Assembly: GCF_964355755.1 (NCBI RefSeq) | Contig: NC_092672.1 | Coordinates: forward strand, 31,616,501-31,680,500 | Direction: 5' to 3' | Origin: Antedon mediterranea | Lineage: Eukaryota > Echinodermata > Crinoidea > Comatulida > Antedonidae | Length of the DNA stretch: 64,000 bases | In this document: piece after piece, positions 23,281 to 33,118 of the stretch | Numbering within the stretch: position 1 is the first letter of the stretch | Layout: each line of letters starts with the position of its first letter | Program-made: the position numbers and the translations under genes | Notes under the pieces: model-generated | Databases searched by the model: none | Seen by the model: only the letters and a program-made list of their open reading frames with translations | What the model was told of the DNA's origin: nothing

Positions 23281-23714
23281 ACAGGTAGTTTATGACAAGT
23301 AAAAATTACATTGTTAATATAAAGCGAAGTAATCTTTCAGTTTATTAAGAATCTATAATTCCTTCTTTTTATAAATGTTTAAGAAAATCGATACACGGCC
23401 TCCAGATGTGTATACTATATTATGAACGTATATATGAACGTGACAATTATATTGCAACATATACATGTTAGGCCATGTATTATCAAGGCCGTAGCGAGAG
23501 GTTTACAAAAAAAAATTTCTTACAAAAAACGCCGCTCGACTTTTTGACTAACATTTTTAATCATTGTTCTTTCTTTAGATATTACAACAATCTGACTTGT
23601 AGTTTTCGAAATATACGGTCCAAAGCATCGCCGAAAATAATCGTTTTTAGCCACGAACGAAGTAAATAAATAAATTGCGTCATCAGTAGGCAATTGTATG
23701 TACTTTAAAAATTA

Positions 23715-23825
23715 CGGTTTTTAGTCGCGTGGAAGCGACTCTATAGTTCACTATGTCGGTCGGTTGGTCGGTCTGTCTGTCTGTCGGTCTGTCTGTCTGT
23801 CTGTCGGTCCGGTATCACTATGCGT
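23715..23825 (+). repeat. (GTCT/GTCG)n array in dispersed repeat, copy A
   Basis: 'agttcactatgtcggtcggt' leads into about ten GTCT/GTCG units, then 'ggtatcactatgc'. The same framework occurs at 24393-24490, and part of it inverted at about 19320-19365. Confidence 0.8.
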
Positions 23826-24392
23826 TTTATCGCTTTCTGCCCTTATCTTGATATCAGTTTAATCTAGCTAGGTCAATTTTTCACAGTATATTCCTAATGG
23901 CCAGGAATCAATGTGGTTATGTTTTCACGGTGCGCAATAAAAAATTACGCGGTCTACGCACGATTTAACGAAATCACGTTTGTAATCATATCTTCACAAC
24001 CATGAATCACAATTAAATAAAATTTGGTACTCATAAATTTCAGGGCATAAATCATCATATGGCAATACAATTACGTGCGTAGCGCATGTAACGCATGCGT
24101 ACGCGCGCTTAAAATTTTCAAAATTTATTTTCGATGAAATAAGAGTACATTTCAGGCAATTTTAAGCGTTTACAAAATTGCCATGAGTGCGCATATTTTT
24201 GCGCGCGCACTGCGCGTTAAATGTTTTTGCGCACTCTTTTTGCCCGATTTCTGTTTTCTTGACTTACTTTTCAACTCGAAATTACGTTATACGAGCACGT
24301 CGAAAGTGACAGGCTACGCACGTGTAAATTAAAAAAATATAAATGTTTTTAAACATTTCAACATTTTTAAACATGTTCAGTAATTTCGGTCA

Positions 24393-24490
24393 GTATAGTT
24401 CACTATGTCGGTCGGTCGGTATGTCTGTCTGTCGGTCTGTCTGTCGGTCTGTCTGTCGGTCTGTCTGTCGGTACGGTATCACTATGCATT
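24393..24490 (+). repeat. (GTCT/GTCG)n array in dispersed repeat, copy B
   Basis: Same left border ('agttcactatgtcggtcggt') and right border ('cggtatcactatgc') as 23715-23825. Bases between the two arrays are rich in gcgc/acgt words with no coding signal. Confidence 0.8.
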
Positions 24491-24799
24491 GTATCACGCG
24501 ACTTAATGGCTGTTGGCCTTGTTAATAATATATTTTGTATATCAACATTGTAAAATTCAATCAAATATGATATTCATTGTTTATTAAATAAAAAAGAGTG
24601 TTTATTTAACCTCATTCAAAGAATTTCAATATATTATTTATCAGACGTGTGTTAGACATGCAATCCTCAGAGACAACGTGCCTTCAGGGAACACGTAAGG
24701 AAATTCTTCCGCAGTCTGTTGATTCGCGTCAACCACCAATCAAAGGGCGAGAATCCAAAATCATTCAACCATGAGCCCTCATAGACTCTCTTTTCCCAG

Positions 24800-25049
24800 A
24801 CGTTTTTTGGGTCCAGCAGTTTGGAACTATAAATTAGTCGAGTTTACAAAATTCCGATTGTAATTGTACTGTACTTACTTCCTCATGCTTATTTTTTCAC
24901 GCTGGTGCTCCAGTCAGCTACGTCCCATGATGACTACGCATTCAGAAGCTAAAGCAAACAGCAGTTATGGTATCTAAGGCCGACAGTTATGCGACTTTGT
25001 AAACTCGACTATACTTTATAGATCCCAGCTGCTGGACCCAAAAAAACGT
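24800..25049. mobile_element. Inverted-repeat element ('ACGTTTTTTTGGGTCCAGCAG' arms)
   Basis: The left arm 24800-24850 (acgttttttgggtccagcag, then 'actataaattagtcgagtttac') is repeated inverted at about 24998-25049 ('gtaaactcgactatac', then gctgctggacccaaaaaaac). The interior of about 150 bp is non-coding. Likely a MITE or a hairpin repeat. Confidence 0.7.
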
Positions 25050-25144
25050 ATTTATGTTTCTATTTTCCAAATCTCTCATGAATACGCATGCGTATAAGCT
25101 GACGCTTTTGATTTGTGTGAACAAATTCGTCTAGTGTACGGAAT

Positions 25145-25450
25145 TATGTTGTGAACGAGATCACTGAAACACTACTAAAAACATGATAATTAAATTAAAG
25201 TATACAATACAATCAACACTTTACAAATTAGGCCTACTTCTAATTTCCTTCGATAAGGCTTGGTCTACACATGCATTGTCTGCTACTATCTTTACTTGCC
25301 ATTAACACAGCGTATTCAGTTGTCAAAGATTATTGAGATATTAAAAGAATCAAATTTTCCAAAGCATCATTTAAAAAACTTCAGAATGGAATAAATTGTG
25401 CTCAACGTTCATCGATATTCAATTGTGGTAAGATATAAACAACTTCAGTT
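25145..25450 (+). repeat. Segmental duplication, copy A (partner 29600-29900)
   Basis: Ordered shared words with 29600-29900: 'gataattaaat', 'acactttac.aa', 'cttggtctacacatg.attgtctg', 'cttgccattaaca', 'gcgtattcagtt.tcaaag', 'gcatcatttaaaa' and 'tggtaagatataaacaa'. Each lies upstream of a receptor 5' exon (copies 3 and 4), so it marks the outer part of the duplicated receptor unit. Confidence 0.7.
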
Positions 25451-25726
25451 TGCTGAACTGCAAAAAAAACCACTAATGTGTAGAGGTTTATAGTCTGGTT
25501 TGCCGATTCTGAACCGACTGGCGACATGAACATTACTTCTACCCTATATTGACTGCTCTGATTATTCACGGAATACTCCAGGCGTAATCTGGTCTTATTT
25601 CGGCAACATTGGAGGGCAGGTGATGGATTATTAACTCATCGAAAAAATGGACAAATTAGGGAGGAAAAAAGAAAAGGAACAAAACAAGAAAAGAGAAGGA
25701 AATAAGAAAACAAAATCCGATTATCA

Positions 25727-26550
25727 ATATTTATCCAAGACTCAAAATGAGGATTTCCTCCTTAGATTTATATTTATATTAAAACATGTTGTTAGTTTGT
25801 ATTCAATGCAACCCACTTTTTCGATTTACATAATGAATATCTAATTGTTTCTGTTTGAACGATAAGTCAGTGTTTATTACTGTACGTATGAAAACGTTTC
25901 CGTGATAAATCTCAAAACAAGATTCTTAGCTAGGCCTAAAAAAGACTGCGTCAATGTTGCAGAAACGGAGCTAGCTATACCTGCCAAATATACACACCTT
26001 TTTAATGAATTTCTTATAATAACAAATATAAAATGTAAATCTAATCTAGATTTATCACTTGATCAGATATTTTATTTTATGCAAGATATTATGTAAAAGA
26101 TAAAAAATGGTACTGGTCTCCGCCCAAAATGTATCTATTATATTTGCTCATTGAACTGTTATGCACGCATGGCTCGGAAATTCTGGTTATCAATACTTTT
26201 TCCAAGATTCAAAAAGAGGATTTCCTCCTTAGATTTACATTTATATTAAAACATGTTGTTAGTTTGTATTCAATGCAACCCACTTTTTCGATTTACATAA
26301 TGAATATCTAATTGTTTCTGTTTGAACGATAAGTCAGTGTTTATTACTGTACGTATGAAAACGTTTCCGTGATAAATCTCGAAACAAGATTCTTAGCTAA
26401 GGCCTAAAAAAGACTGCGTCGATGTTGCAGAAACGGAGCTAGCTATACCTGCCAAATATACACACCTTTTTAATGAATTTCTTATAATAAAAAATATAAA
26501 ATGTAAATCTAATCTAGATTTATCACTTGATCAGATATTTTATTTTATTT
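25727..26550 (+). repeat. Direct duplication (about 345 bp, offset 467 bp)
   Basis: Bases about 25738-26080 and 26205-26548 are nearly identical, from 'ggatttcctccttagattta' to 'gatcagatattttatttta'. The few differences are a handful of substitutions plus one a/g insertion near 26400. The spacer is unrelated. High identity suggests a recent event. Confidence 0.88.
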
Positions 26551-26559
26551 AATCTTTTC

Positions 26560-27121
26560 AGTGAGAGCATTAAAGGACAACTAGACCGAGGACCATATTT
26601 TTACAACGTATTAGGGATGTACATATGATTTCAGAACAATCGCGAGTTTAAGGATATCGCCGCACGCACTCGCCGTACAGCCGTCGCCATATATTGCTGT
26701 GACGTCACAGGTTCATCGCAAAATCTACTTAAAAGGAAAAAAAAACAATTAAAAAAAAACAACATTTATATTTTTTACGATTTATTTACAAAGTGTGTTT
26801 ACTAGAAATGTTCGCGATTTGCCAGACTTTGCAGAAAACTCAAAAGCTGTCTCTCTAAAATTAATTGTTCCTGCCTGAAGTGAAAAATATTATTACCAAG
26901 TTTTTGTATAGACAAGCATTATTACGCTCAAGAGCTATTAAATTCTGAAAATGTTATTGATTGTTGCAACTCTTTGGATTTGATTTACCAATGATCGATT
27001 TCGGAGTAACATAAAATAACTTTCTGTTCTTTTGCGTGTCGGTTTTACGTTGCATTCACGTTATTTTTAAATATTGTCTACGCCATTCTTGCGCTGCGTT
27101 TACGTGAACTAAGCGCGAGGC
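26560..27121. other. 3' flank of receptor copy 4
   Basis: No gene. The 26890-27110 part is homologous to the flank downstream of copy 1 (7640-8000), including caatgatcgat at 26989-26999. Confidence 0.5.
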
Positions 27122-28171
27122 TTAATAAAACCAATGACACGTACCACTTGTAACATTGAAACATTTTAGACCGAGGAATTTCAAAAACACTTCTCTGATT
27201 TTAGGATTTGTAAGTGCATAAAGGAATGGATTGATGGCAGAGTTGCCCCACAAGAGGTAGTTGACGACCTCCAAAAGCATGTGATTCGGCGCATCATCGA
27301 TGATACTCCATATAAGCACAATAGAATAAGGAGTCCAGCAGACGACAAATGTAGAAACTAACGCCGCAAGAGTCACTGCTGATTTTCGATGTCGTCTCGC
27401 TGAAGAAATTTTCGTATTAACGTTTTGTCTGCCAGAATCTGAAGTCGAACGACCTGCACTGATTGATAAATTATTGTCTGCAACCTGAAGTATTGATTGG
27501 TTGTGATTTATACGCGCACGATGACGTATCTCGTTATATACATTGATATTTAAATACAGTATAATGGTTAGCGGTATTAACAGCTTAACGAATACTGCAG
27601 TTGCCAAATTGTACGCTAGACTTTCTTCAGATTCCATTTCGCAATCTTCTGAATAATCAATTATTTGTTCACCACTGAATTTCTCCCAGAATAAAATTGG
27701 AATTGCGTAATATGGCAGGACAGCCGCCCACGAGACAAGAATCATTACGGTAACTCGTGTTGTAGTCTGAAACTGACGGTATTTTAATTTCAATTTTAAC
27801 ATCCAGTACCGATCCAAACTGATTAAGATAATACCACAAACAGAAACAGCACATGCCGTGTAGTCAATGATCAACCACATTTTACAGACGCCTTCACCAA
27901 ATGGCCAATAATCAAACATTAGCCACAGAGTGTTTAAAGGAAACGAGAAAGCGCCAGTTAAAAAGTCAACAATAGAAAGATTCAAGATGAACAAATTCGC
28001 TGGATTCGAACGAAGCGATTTTTCTGTTGTGAGAGCAAAAATGACTAAACCGTTTCCCAACACGGTTACAATGGATAACAGCCAGCCTATTACGATTCCG
28101 CCGGATACAATCAAAGCATCGTCAGTTTGATTTCCGACGTCATAGTGGGAGGAGGAGGAGGACGATTCCAT
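27122..28171 (-). CDS. Aminergic (histamine H3-like) 7TM receptor, copy 4
   Basis: A 349-residue intact receptor. Landmarks: serine run at the N-terminus, NQT sequon at N14, N40 in TM1, D69 in TM2 (LSIVDF rather than LSVADF), C96 and D103 (LIIDYTAC) in TM3, DRY at 120-122, a TM4 Trp, a Cys in the second loop (DCEMES), CWTPYSI in TM6 and NSAINPFLYAL in TM7. It reads past the CFK end shared by copies 1-3 and adds about 11 residues ending HWFY. This is probably an altered stop rather than a functional tail. VLGNGLVIFALTTEKSL in TM1 ties it to copy 3. Role as for copy 1: an amine-gated, G-protein-coupled plasma-membrane receptor; ligand not known. The acceptor sits 29 nt before the ATG. Its upstream region uniquely carries the 58-bp array. 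Confidence 0.93.
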   Translation of the reverse strand: MESSSSSSHYDVGNQTDDALIVSGGIVIGWLLSIVTVLGNGLVIFALTTEKSLRSNPANLFILNLSIVDFLTGAFSFPLNTLWLMFDYWPFGEGVCKMWLIIDYTACAVSVCGIILISLDRYWMLKLKLKYRQFQTTTRVTVMILVSWAAVLPYYAIPILFWEKFSGEQIIDYSEDCEMESEESLAYNLATAVFVKLLIPLTIILYLNINVYNEIRHRARINHNQSILQVADNNLSISAGRSTSDSGRQNVNTKISSARRHRKSAVTLAALVSTFVVCWTPYSIVLIWSIIDDAPNHMLLEVVNYLLWGNSAINPFLYALTNPKIREVFLKFLGLKCFNVTSGTCHWFY

Positions 28172-28200
28172 ATTGATGTGGACTTACACAAATACTGAAC

Positions 28201-28822
28201 CTAAAATAAAACAATATAGTTAGAATGAATATGTGTCTATTAGGTCATGTTCTTCTACTACCGCCTTTAAATCTGCCTTGAAAACTCCTCTTTTTCTTTC
28301 AAATTGAACTCTCTCAGACACCGCGCATTTGATCACTTACTGCTGGAATTGGCGCATTACAAATTCGTATTATTGATAACAGGGCCTAGTGATTTGTGAA
28401 CGTTTGTGGCGGATCTAGCATTTTTAAAGGGCATTTCTGCTCATTTTATTGAGATCCAGCTACTGTTACCAACAGCATTGCCATTTTCTTCCTGTAGGTC
28501 TAATTTACATTTGAATTTTAAATAACACTTTTAATTAACACGTTGATCGGTTATTATGGCAAACAGACAAACAATTCAAGATTATTATATAGGGGGAGGG
28601 CGTGCCCTCGACTAAGTATTCCGATATCTTTGCTCTAAAATATGACATTTAGGATTAAAGATTATTTTTTTTGGAATGATTGTGAATTTCAATATAATAC
28701 TAAAAGTATAAGATCGTGATGCAACAGGTGTAAACAACATTAGAAAAAGCAAAAATGTTTATGTTTATGTTTATTGTTTTGATTTATATACAGTATTAAC
28801 ATACATAATTATATACTTACTT
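28201..28822 (-). other. 5'-UTR intron of receptor copy 4
   Basis: Donor GAGGAAA|GTAAGTATATAA (starts 28822), acceptor ttgttttattttag|GTTCAGTATTTG (ends 28201), 622 bp. Bases about 28255-28380 on plus read AFKSALKTPLFLSN and look like a LINE C-terminal scrap, so part of the intron is transposon-derived. Confidence 0.7.
28250..28385 (+). pseudogene. Possible LINE 3'-end fragment in intron
   Basis: The plus strand reads TAFKSALKTPLFLSN followed by a stop and 'ggcgcattacaaat', the usual style of a Jockey-superfamily ORF2 terminus (FKxxLKTxLF). It is short, and this is the only support. Confidence 0.4.
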
Positions 28823-29420
28823 TCCTCACTGTGGCTGATTATCTTAGCACTCCTAAGTCTCTGGAGGTCTTGTCCACACGAGTTGTAATGTTGCTAAGAT
28901 CCTAATAAATGACTACAATATAAGGTCTTGTCCACACGAGTTGTAATGTTGCTACGATCCTAATAAATGACTACAATATGAGATCTTGTCCACACGAGTT
29001 GTAATGTTGCTACGATCCTAATAAATGACTACAATATGAGGTCGTGTCCACACGAGTTGTAATGTTGCTACGATCCTAATAAATGACTACAATATGAGGT
29101 CTTATCCACACGAGTTGTAATGTTGCTACGATCCTAATAAATGACTACAATAAGAGGTCTTGTCCACACGAGTTGTAATGTTGCTACGATCCTAATAAAT
29201 GACTGCAATATGAGGTCTTGTCCACACGAGTTGTAATGTTGCTACGATCCTAATAAATGACTACAATAATGTGGTGTGTGTGTACCTACATATACACTTT
29301 TAGACCAATCATAACACAACAAAATAAACGAGTGGCTGTGTAACATTTTAACAAAAAACAGTATACAGTAACCTTGCATTTACAATTATATCATCCGTAA
29401 TCAGGAGGGCGCGCGCAAAC
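28823..29420 (-). promoter_or_regulatory. Putative 5' exon and promoter block of receptor copy 4
   Basis: The region upstream of the donor contains the 58-bp array (28866-29271), an inverted CCAAT box (ccaat on plus, 29305-29309) and 'gagggcgcgcgcaa' (about 29405-29418), in the same order as at copies 1 and 2. Transcription start not defined. Confidence 0.55.
28866..29271 (-). repeat. Seven tandem 58-bp units in receptor upstream region
   Basis: Units start at 28866, 28924, 28982, 29040, 29098, 29156 and 29214 with exactly 58-bp spacing and only single-base differences (for example taagat in unit 1, gtcgtg in unit 4, gactgc in unit 6). One equivalent of the unit exists upstream of copies 1, 2 and 3 ('gttgct.(c/t)gat.ct(a)aa...atgа'-type word near 10381, 19741 and 23209, allowing changes). 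The array therefore amplifies pre-existing promoter or 5'-exon sequence. Confidence 0.92.
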
Positions 29421-29599
29421 GATATACTCGAGTAAAACTCTAGAGCTGCATTAAAGAAATGCTATTTTAGTCTTTTAATTTCTTAATTTCACACGAATAT
29501 TACTCGCGTGTCACAGCATGATTACACGTGTCACAAACGGCAGGCCTATTCATTATAAACCTACTTATTCAATGTATTTAGAAAATAATTTAATTAAAG

Positions 29600-29900
29600 T
29601 TTTAAATGGTACTGTTTTGTGAACAAGCTCATTGAAATTATTACTAAAAGCAGGATAATTAAATCAAATTATAACGACACTTTACGAATAGGTCTACTTT
29701 AATTATTTTTCTTAGGTAAGATTTGGCCTACACATGTATTGTCTGTTTGTCTTCACTTGCCATTAACAGCGTATTCAGTTTTCAAAGATAGTGAAATATT
29801 AAAAGCATGAAGTATGCCGAAGCATCATTTAAAACAATTACTGTTTTTATTGTTCGTAAAGTTGATCGATAATCAAATATGGTAAGATATAAACAATTAT
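29600..29900 (+). repeat. Segmental duplication, copy B (partner 25145-25450)
   Basis: Homologous to 25145-25450 by many ordered words, upstream of receptor copy 4. Between the two copies several indels are visible. Confidence 0.7.
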
Positions 29901-30070
29901 GTGCTGAGGAGAAACTGAGAGAAATACTTGGCAAAAAAAACAGTAGCAGAGGACGTGCTATTTTATAATATGTCAGCCCATAATGAATCTTACTTGAATC
30001 TTACTTGAATCTTCGGGCTCTTGATTAAGGCAAATGCCTTTTAAACGCCCTCCATTTCTTCTGTATTTAT

Positions 30071-33000
30071 CTAGAATTGGTAGCAAAATTTATCTCCCAT
30101 TGCTCTGTCTTTGTTTAGTTGATCCTTGAATGCATTTATGTTTTCTGCTTGTACTGTAGTGTGGTATAGATTGTTCCATGTGTTGACGATTCTACATGAA
30201 AAGGAGTGGCTTCTGATTTTCAGTCGGGCTCTTGGCTTTCTTAATTTGAATTGATGGCCCCTTGTTCTACTGTCCTCTCTAAAGTCAAAAAAGGTTTCGG
30301 CTTCAATATCATCCAAGCCCTTGATAATTTTAAACACTTGTATAATGTCCGCTCTCCTTCTTCTGTAATTCAGTGTAGGTAATCCAAGCTCTTTTAATCT
30401 CTGATCGTAAGATTTATCTCTTAACTTTTTGACAATTTTAGTGGCCCTACGCTGCACTCTTTCAAGCTTATCCAAATCACCTTTTAGGAGAGGGTACCAT
30501 ATACAGCTTGCGTATTCCAGATGAGGTCGAATTATACTTTTATAAAGGGGCAGGAACATATCCTTATCCATGTAAGCAAAAGATCGCCTTACCAATCCAA
30601 TGAGTCTATTTGCTTTATTTACAGCTTCATTCGTATGTAGTGAAAATTTTAAAGACTGATCAAAAGTAACTCCAAGGTCCTTTTCAGTATTGGCATTTGG
30701 CAGATCCTCGTCACCTTCCTCTGTTGGCATAGTGAATTGCATTTGTGGATTTGAATTTCCATAATGTATTACTTTACATTTATTAATGTTGAATTTCAGC
30801 TGCCATCTTTTAGACCAATCGGATAATGCCTTGAGATCATTTTGAACAGTATCATTTCTGTTTTCATACACAACATTAAACATCTTAGTGTCATCTGCAA
30901 ACATCCATACTTTAGATTTAACTGCATCAGGTAGGTCGTTTATGAAAATGATAAATAATAAAGGGCCTAACACGCTGCCTTGAGGGACTCCGCTTTTAAC
31001 CGTAGACCATTCAGAAAATGCTGCGGCCACTCTAACTCTTTGTCTCCTCCCTGTCAAAAATTGATGTATCCATCTCAGTAGGTTTCCTTTTATTCCGTAC
31101 GCTTCCAATTTTGTTATTAATCTCTGGTGGGGGATAGAATCGAATGCCTTACTAAAATCCAAATATACAGCATCAAAGTTTTCTCCCGCATCCAGCAATT
31201 TCGTCCATTCTTCCATCACCTCCAGCAATTGTGTGACGCAAGATCTACCTTTCCGAAACCCATGCTGTGCTTTTATAATAAGGTTTCTATCATTTAGAAA
31301 CTGTATAATTTTGTCTCTCACAATTGATTCCAAAAGTTTGCATACGACAGATGTCAAACTTACTGGCCTGTAGTTTCCAACCTCCGTCTTGTCCCCTTTC
31401 TTAAAAATTGGTACTACATTTGCACATTTCCAGCACTCCGGTAACTGTCCAGTCGATAGTGATTTGTTGTATATTGACGTCAATGGAGTTGCAACAATTT
31501 CTTTAAGTTCCTTCAGTACTCTTGGATGCACGTCATCTGGTCCAGCTGATTTATTTGAGTTCATCTGCTGAAGGCATGTAAGCACTTCCTCCTTTGTCAC
31601 TTCAATTGACTCCAAATGGTCATCCACGTCAACTCTTGGTGTAACTTCTGGCAATGACTCGAGGTCTTCATTCGTGAATACACTTGTGAAAAATGCGTTG
31701 AAAATTTCCGCTTTATGCTGATTGTCATCAGCCATATTACCCTTTCCATCCTTCACCAATCCAATAGATTGAGTTGTTTTGGTTTTCTCTCTTACATATT
31801 TCCAGAAACTTTTAGGATTTTTTTTTACTTCATTGCAAATTTTCCGCTCCAGTGCAATCTTTGCTGCCCTTTTTTCACCTGTTACTATATTTCTTGCCTT
31901 TTTGTAACTGTCATAATCCTTCTGTTGTCGAGACCTTGTAAACTTTTTCCATGCATTATGTTTCATTTTAATTTTCCTCTGAACGTCACCAGTCATCCAG
32001 ATAGGTTTATTTTCTTTTTTTATGTTTGACTTGGGAATACAGATCTGAACAGCATTTCTTATTGATTTATTTAAAGCTTCACAGGCCTCTTCAACATTTG
32101 TATTTTCAAATTGGTAGTCCACCTCAGTAATCAGTTCTTTCATTTTAATATAGTCACCCTTGTTGAAATTTAGCTTGTATTCCATTTTTTCTTGTATTTT
32201 AGTTACACAGTCATATGAAAACAAGATTGTTACGTGGTCGCTTTTTCCTAATGGTGGACCTATCTCAATTTCACTTATTTTGGTTTCATCCATGGTGATT
32301 ACTAAGTCGAGTATGTTAGGTGTTTGACCATCTCGAAATCGTGTTGGTTGCTGTATACACTGGCATAGAAAATTATCTCTAAGGCATTCTATAAACCGAT
32401 TACTTTTATGTGTTTCTTTTTTATTTGTACTCCAAGAAATCCAATCAATTTCAGGAAAATTGAAATCTCCTAACATGATGAAATCAGAAATACCATTTAG
32501 TTCACTTGCTTTGTTGATAGCAGATAGTAACGCTTGATTATTTTCGTCAATACTGTTAGGACTTCTGTAAATACATCCGCATAATAGTTGTTGCCTTTTA
32601 TTTATTTCAATTTTGATCCATAGTGCTTCCACAAAATTTAAATTCAGTAATTCGTTACAGATACTGGCATTCAGCTCTTCCTTCGCAAAAATAACCACAC
32701 CTCTACCACTTCTGCCAGAATCAAATTTTGTGTATCCCTTGATGCTTAACTCAACTTCCAATATGTCTGTACAAGTTTTGTTATTTACTTCAGTTATTGC
32801 AACCACATCAGGTTTCCTTTGATTCATAATATCACGTAACTCACCTATTTTATTTCTCAGGGCATCTGCGTTTGTGTAAAGAAATTTCAACGACTTCTCA
32901 TGAAAATCAACAATATCATCGTTTCTTAAACTAGATTTCTTCTGCTTTAATCCTTCTATAAAAGTTTTAAATTTTTTCTTGTCCTCTGAACATTTTTTTT

Positions 33001-33118
33001 TTCTTATAAATTTTTGTTTCACTTTTCTTTCTAAGTTAAAATAATTTTCTTCAAAACAAAAAGATTCTATATTTGAAAATTCTTTATGATGATGAACTAG
33101 GGCCTCGAAAACGATCAA
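30071..33118 (-). CDS. CR1-like ORF2: APE endonuclease and reverse transcriptase
   Basis: An open frame of 1015 codons. The APE-type endonuclease spans about residues 78-300, with N83 (YTNADAL), E110 (AITE), D218 and N220 (GDFN), and D294-H295 (SDH), all expected active-site positions. The RT spans about 500-780: NYRPVSL near 582, GFRKGRS near 620, YLDFSKAFDSIPH at 652-664, GVPQGSVLGPL at 710-720 and FADD at 740-743. The C-terminal part (RVQRRATKIV, LGLPTLNYRRRRADII, NTWNNL) is usual for CR1. The protein would nick target DNA and copy its RNA there. The frame has no ATG before codon 98, which is after N83, so ORF2 needs non-AUG initiation, or reinitiation/frameshift from ORF1, which it overlaps by 35 bases. 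Confidence 0.9.
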   Translation of the reverse strand: MIVFEALVHHHKEFSNIESFCFEENYFNLERKVKQKFIRKKKCSEDKKKFKTFIEGLKQKKSSLRNDDIVDFHEKSLKFLYTNADALRNKIGELRDIMNQRKPDVVAITEVNNKTCTDILEVELSIKGYTKFDSGRSGRGVVIFAKEELNASICNELLNLNFVEALWIKIEINKRQQLLCGCIYRSPNSIDENNQALLSAINKASELNGISDFIMLGDFNFPEIDWISWSTNKKETHKSNRFIECLRDNFLCQCIQQPTRFRDGQTPNILDLVITMDETKISEIEIGPPLGKSDHVTILFSYDCVTKIQEKMEYKLNFNKGDYIKMKELITEVDYQFENTNVEEACEALNKSIRNAVQICIPKSNIKKENKPIWMTGDVQRKIKMKHNAWKKFTRSRQQKDYDSYKKARNIVTGEKRAAKIALERKICNEVKKNPKSFWKYVREKTKTTQSIGLVKDGKGNMADDNQHKAEIFNAFFTSVFTNEDLESLPEVTPRVDVDDHLESIEVTKEEVLTCLQQMNSNKSAGPDDVHPRVLKELKEIVATPLTSIYNKSLSTGQLPECWKCANVVPIFKKGDKTEVGNYRPVSLTSVVCKLLESIVRDKIIQFLNDRNLIIKAQHGFRKGRSCVTQLLEVMEEWTKLLDAGENFDAVYLDFSKAFDSIPHQRLITKLEAYGIKGNLLRWIHQFLTGRRQRVRVAAAFSEWSTVKSGVPQGSVLGPLLFIIFINDLPDAVKSKVWMFADDTKMFNVVYENRNDTVQNDLKALSDWSKRWQLKFNINKCKVIHYGNSNPQMQFTMPTEEGDEDLPNANTEKDLGVTFDQSLKFSLHTNEAVNKANRLIGLVRRSFAYMDKDMFLPLYKSIIRPHLEYASCIWYPLLKGDLDKLERVQRRATKIVKKLRDKSYDQRLKELGLPTLNYRRRRADIIQVFKIIKGLDDIEAETFFDFREDSRTRGHQFKLRKPRARLKIRSHSFSCRIVNTWNNLYHTTVQAENINAFKDQLNKDRAMGDKFCYQF

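Noticed and set aside
28866-29271. CRISPR array
   Set aside because: Units are contiguous 58-bp tandem repeats without unique spacers, in a eukaryotic locus.
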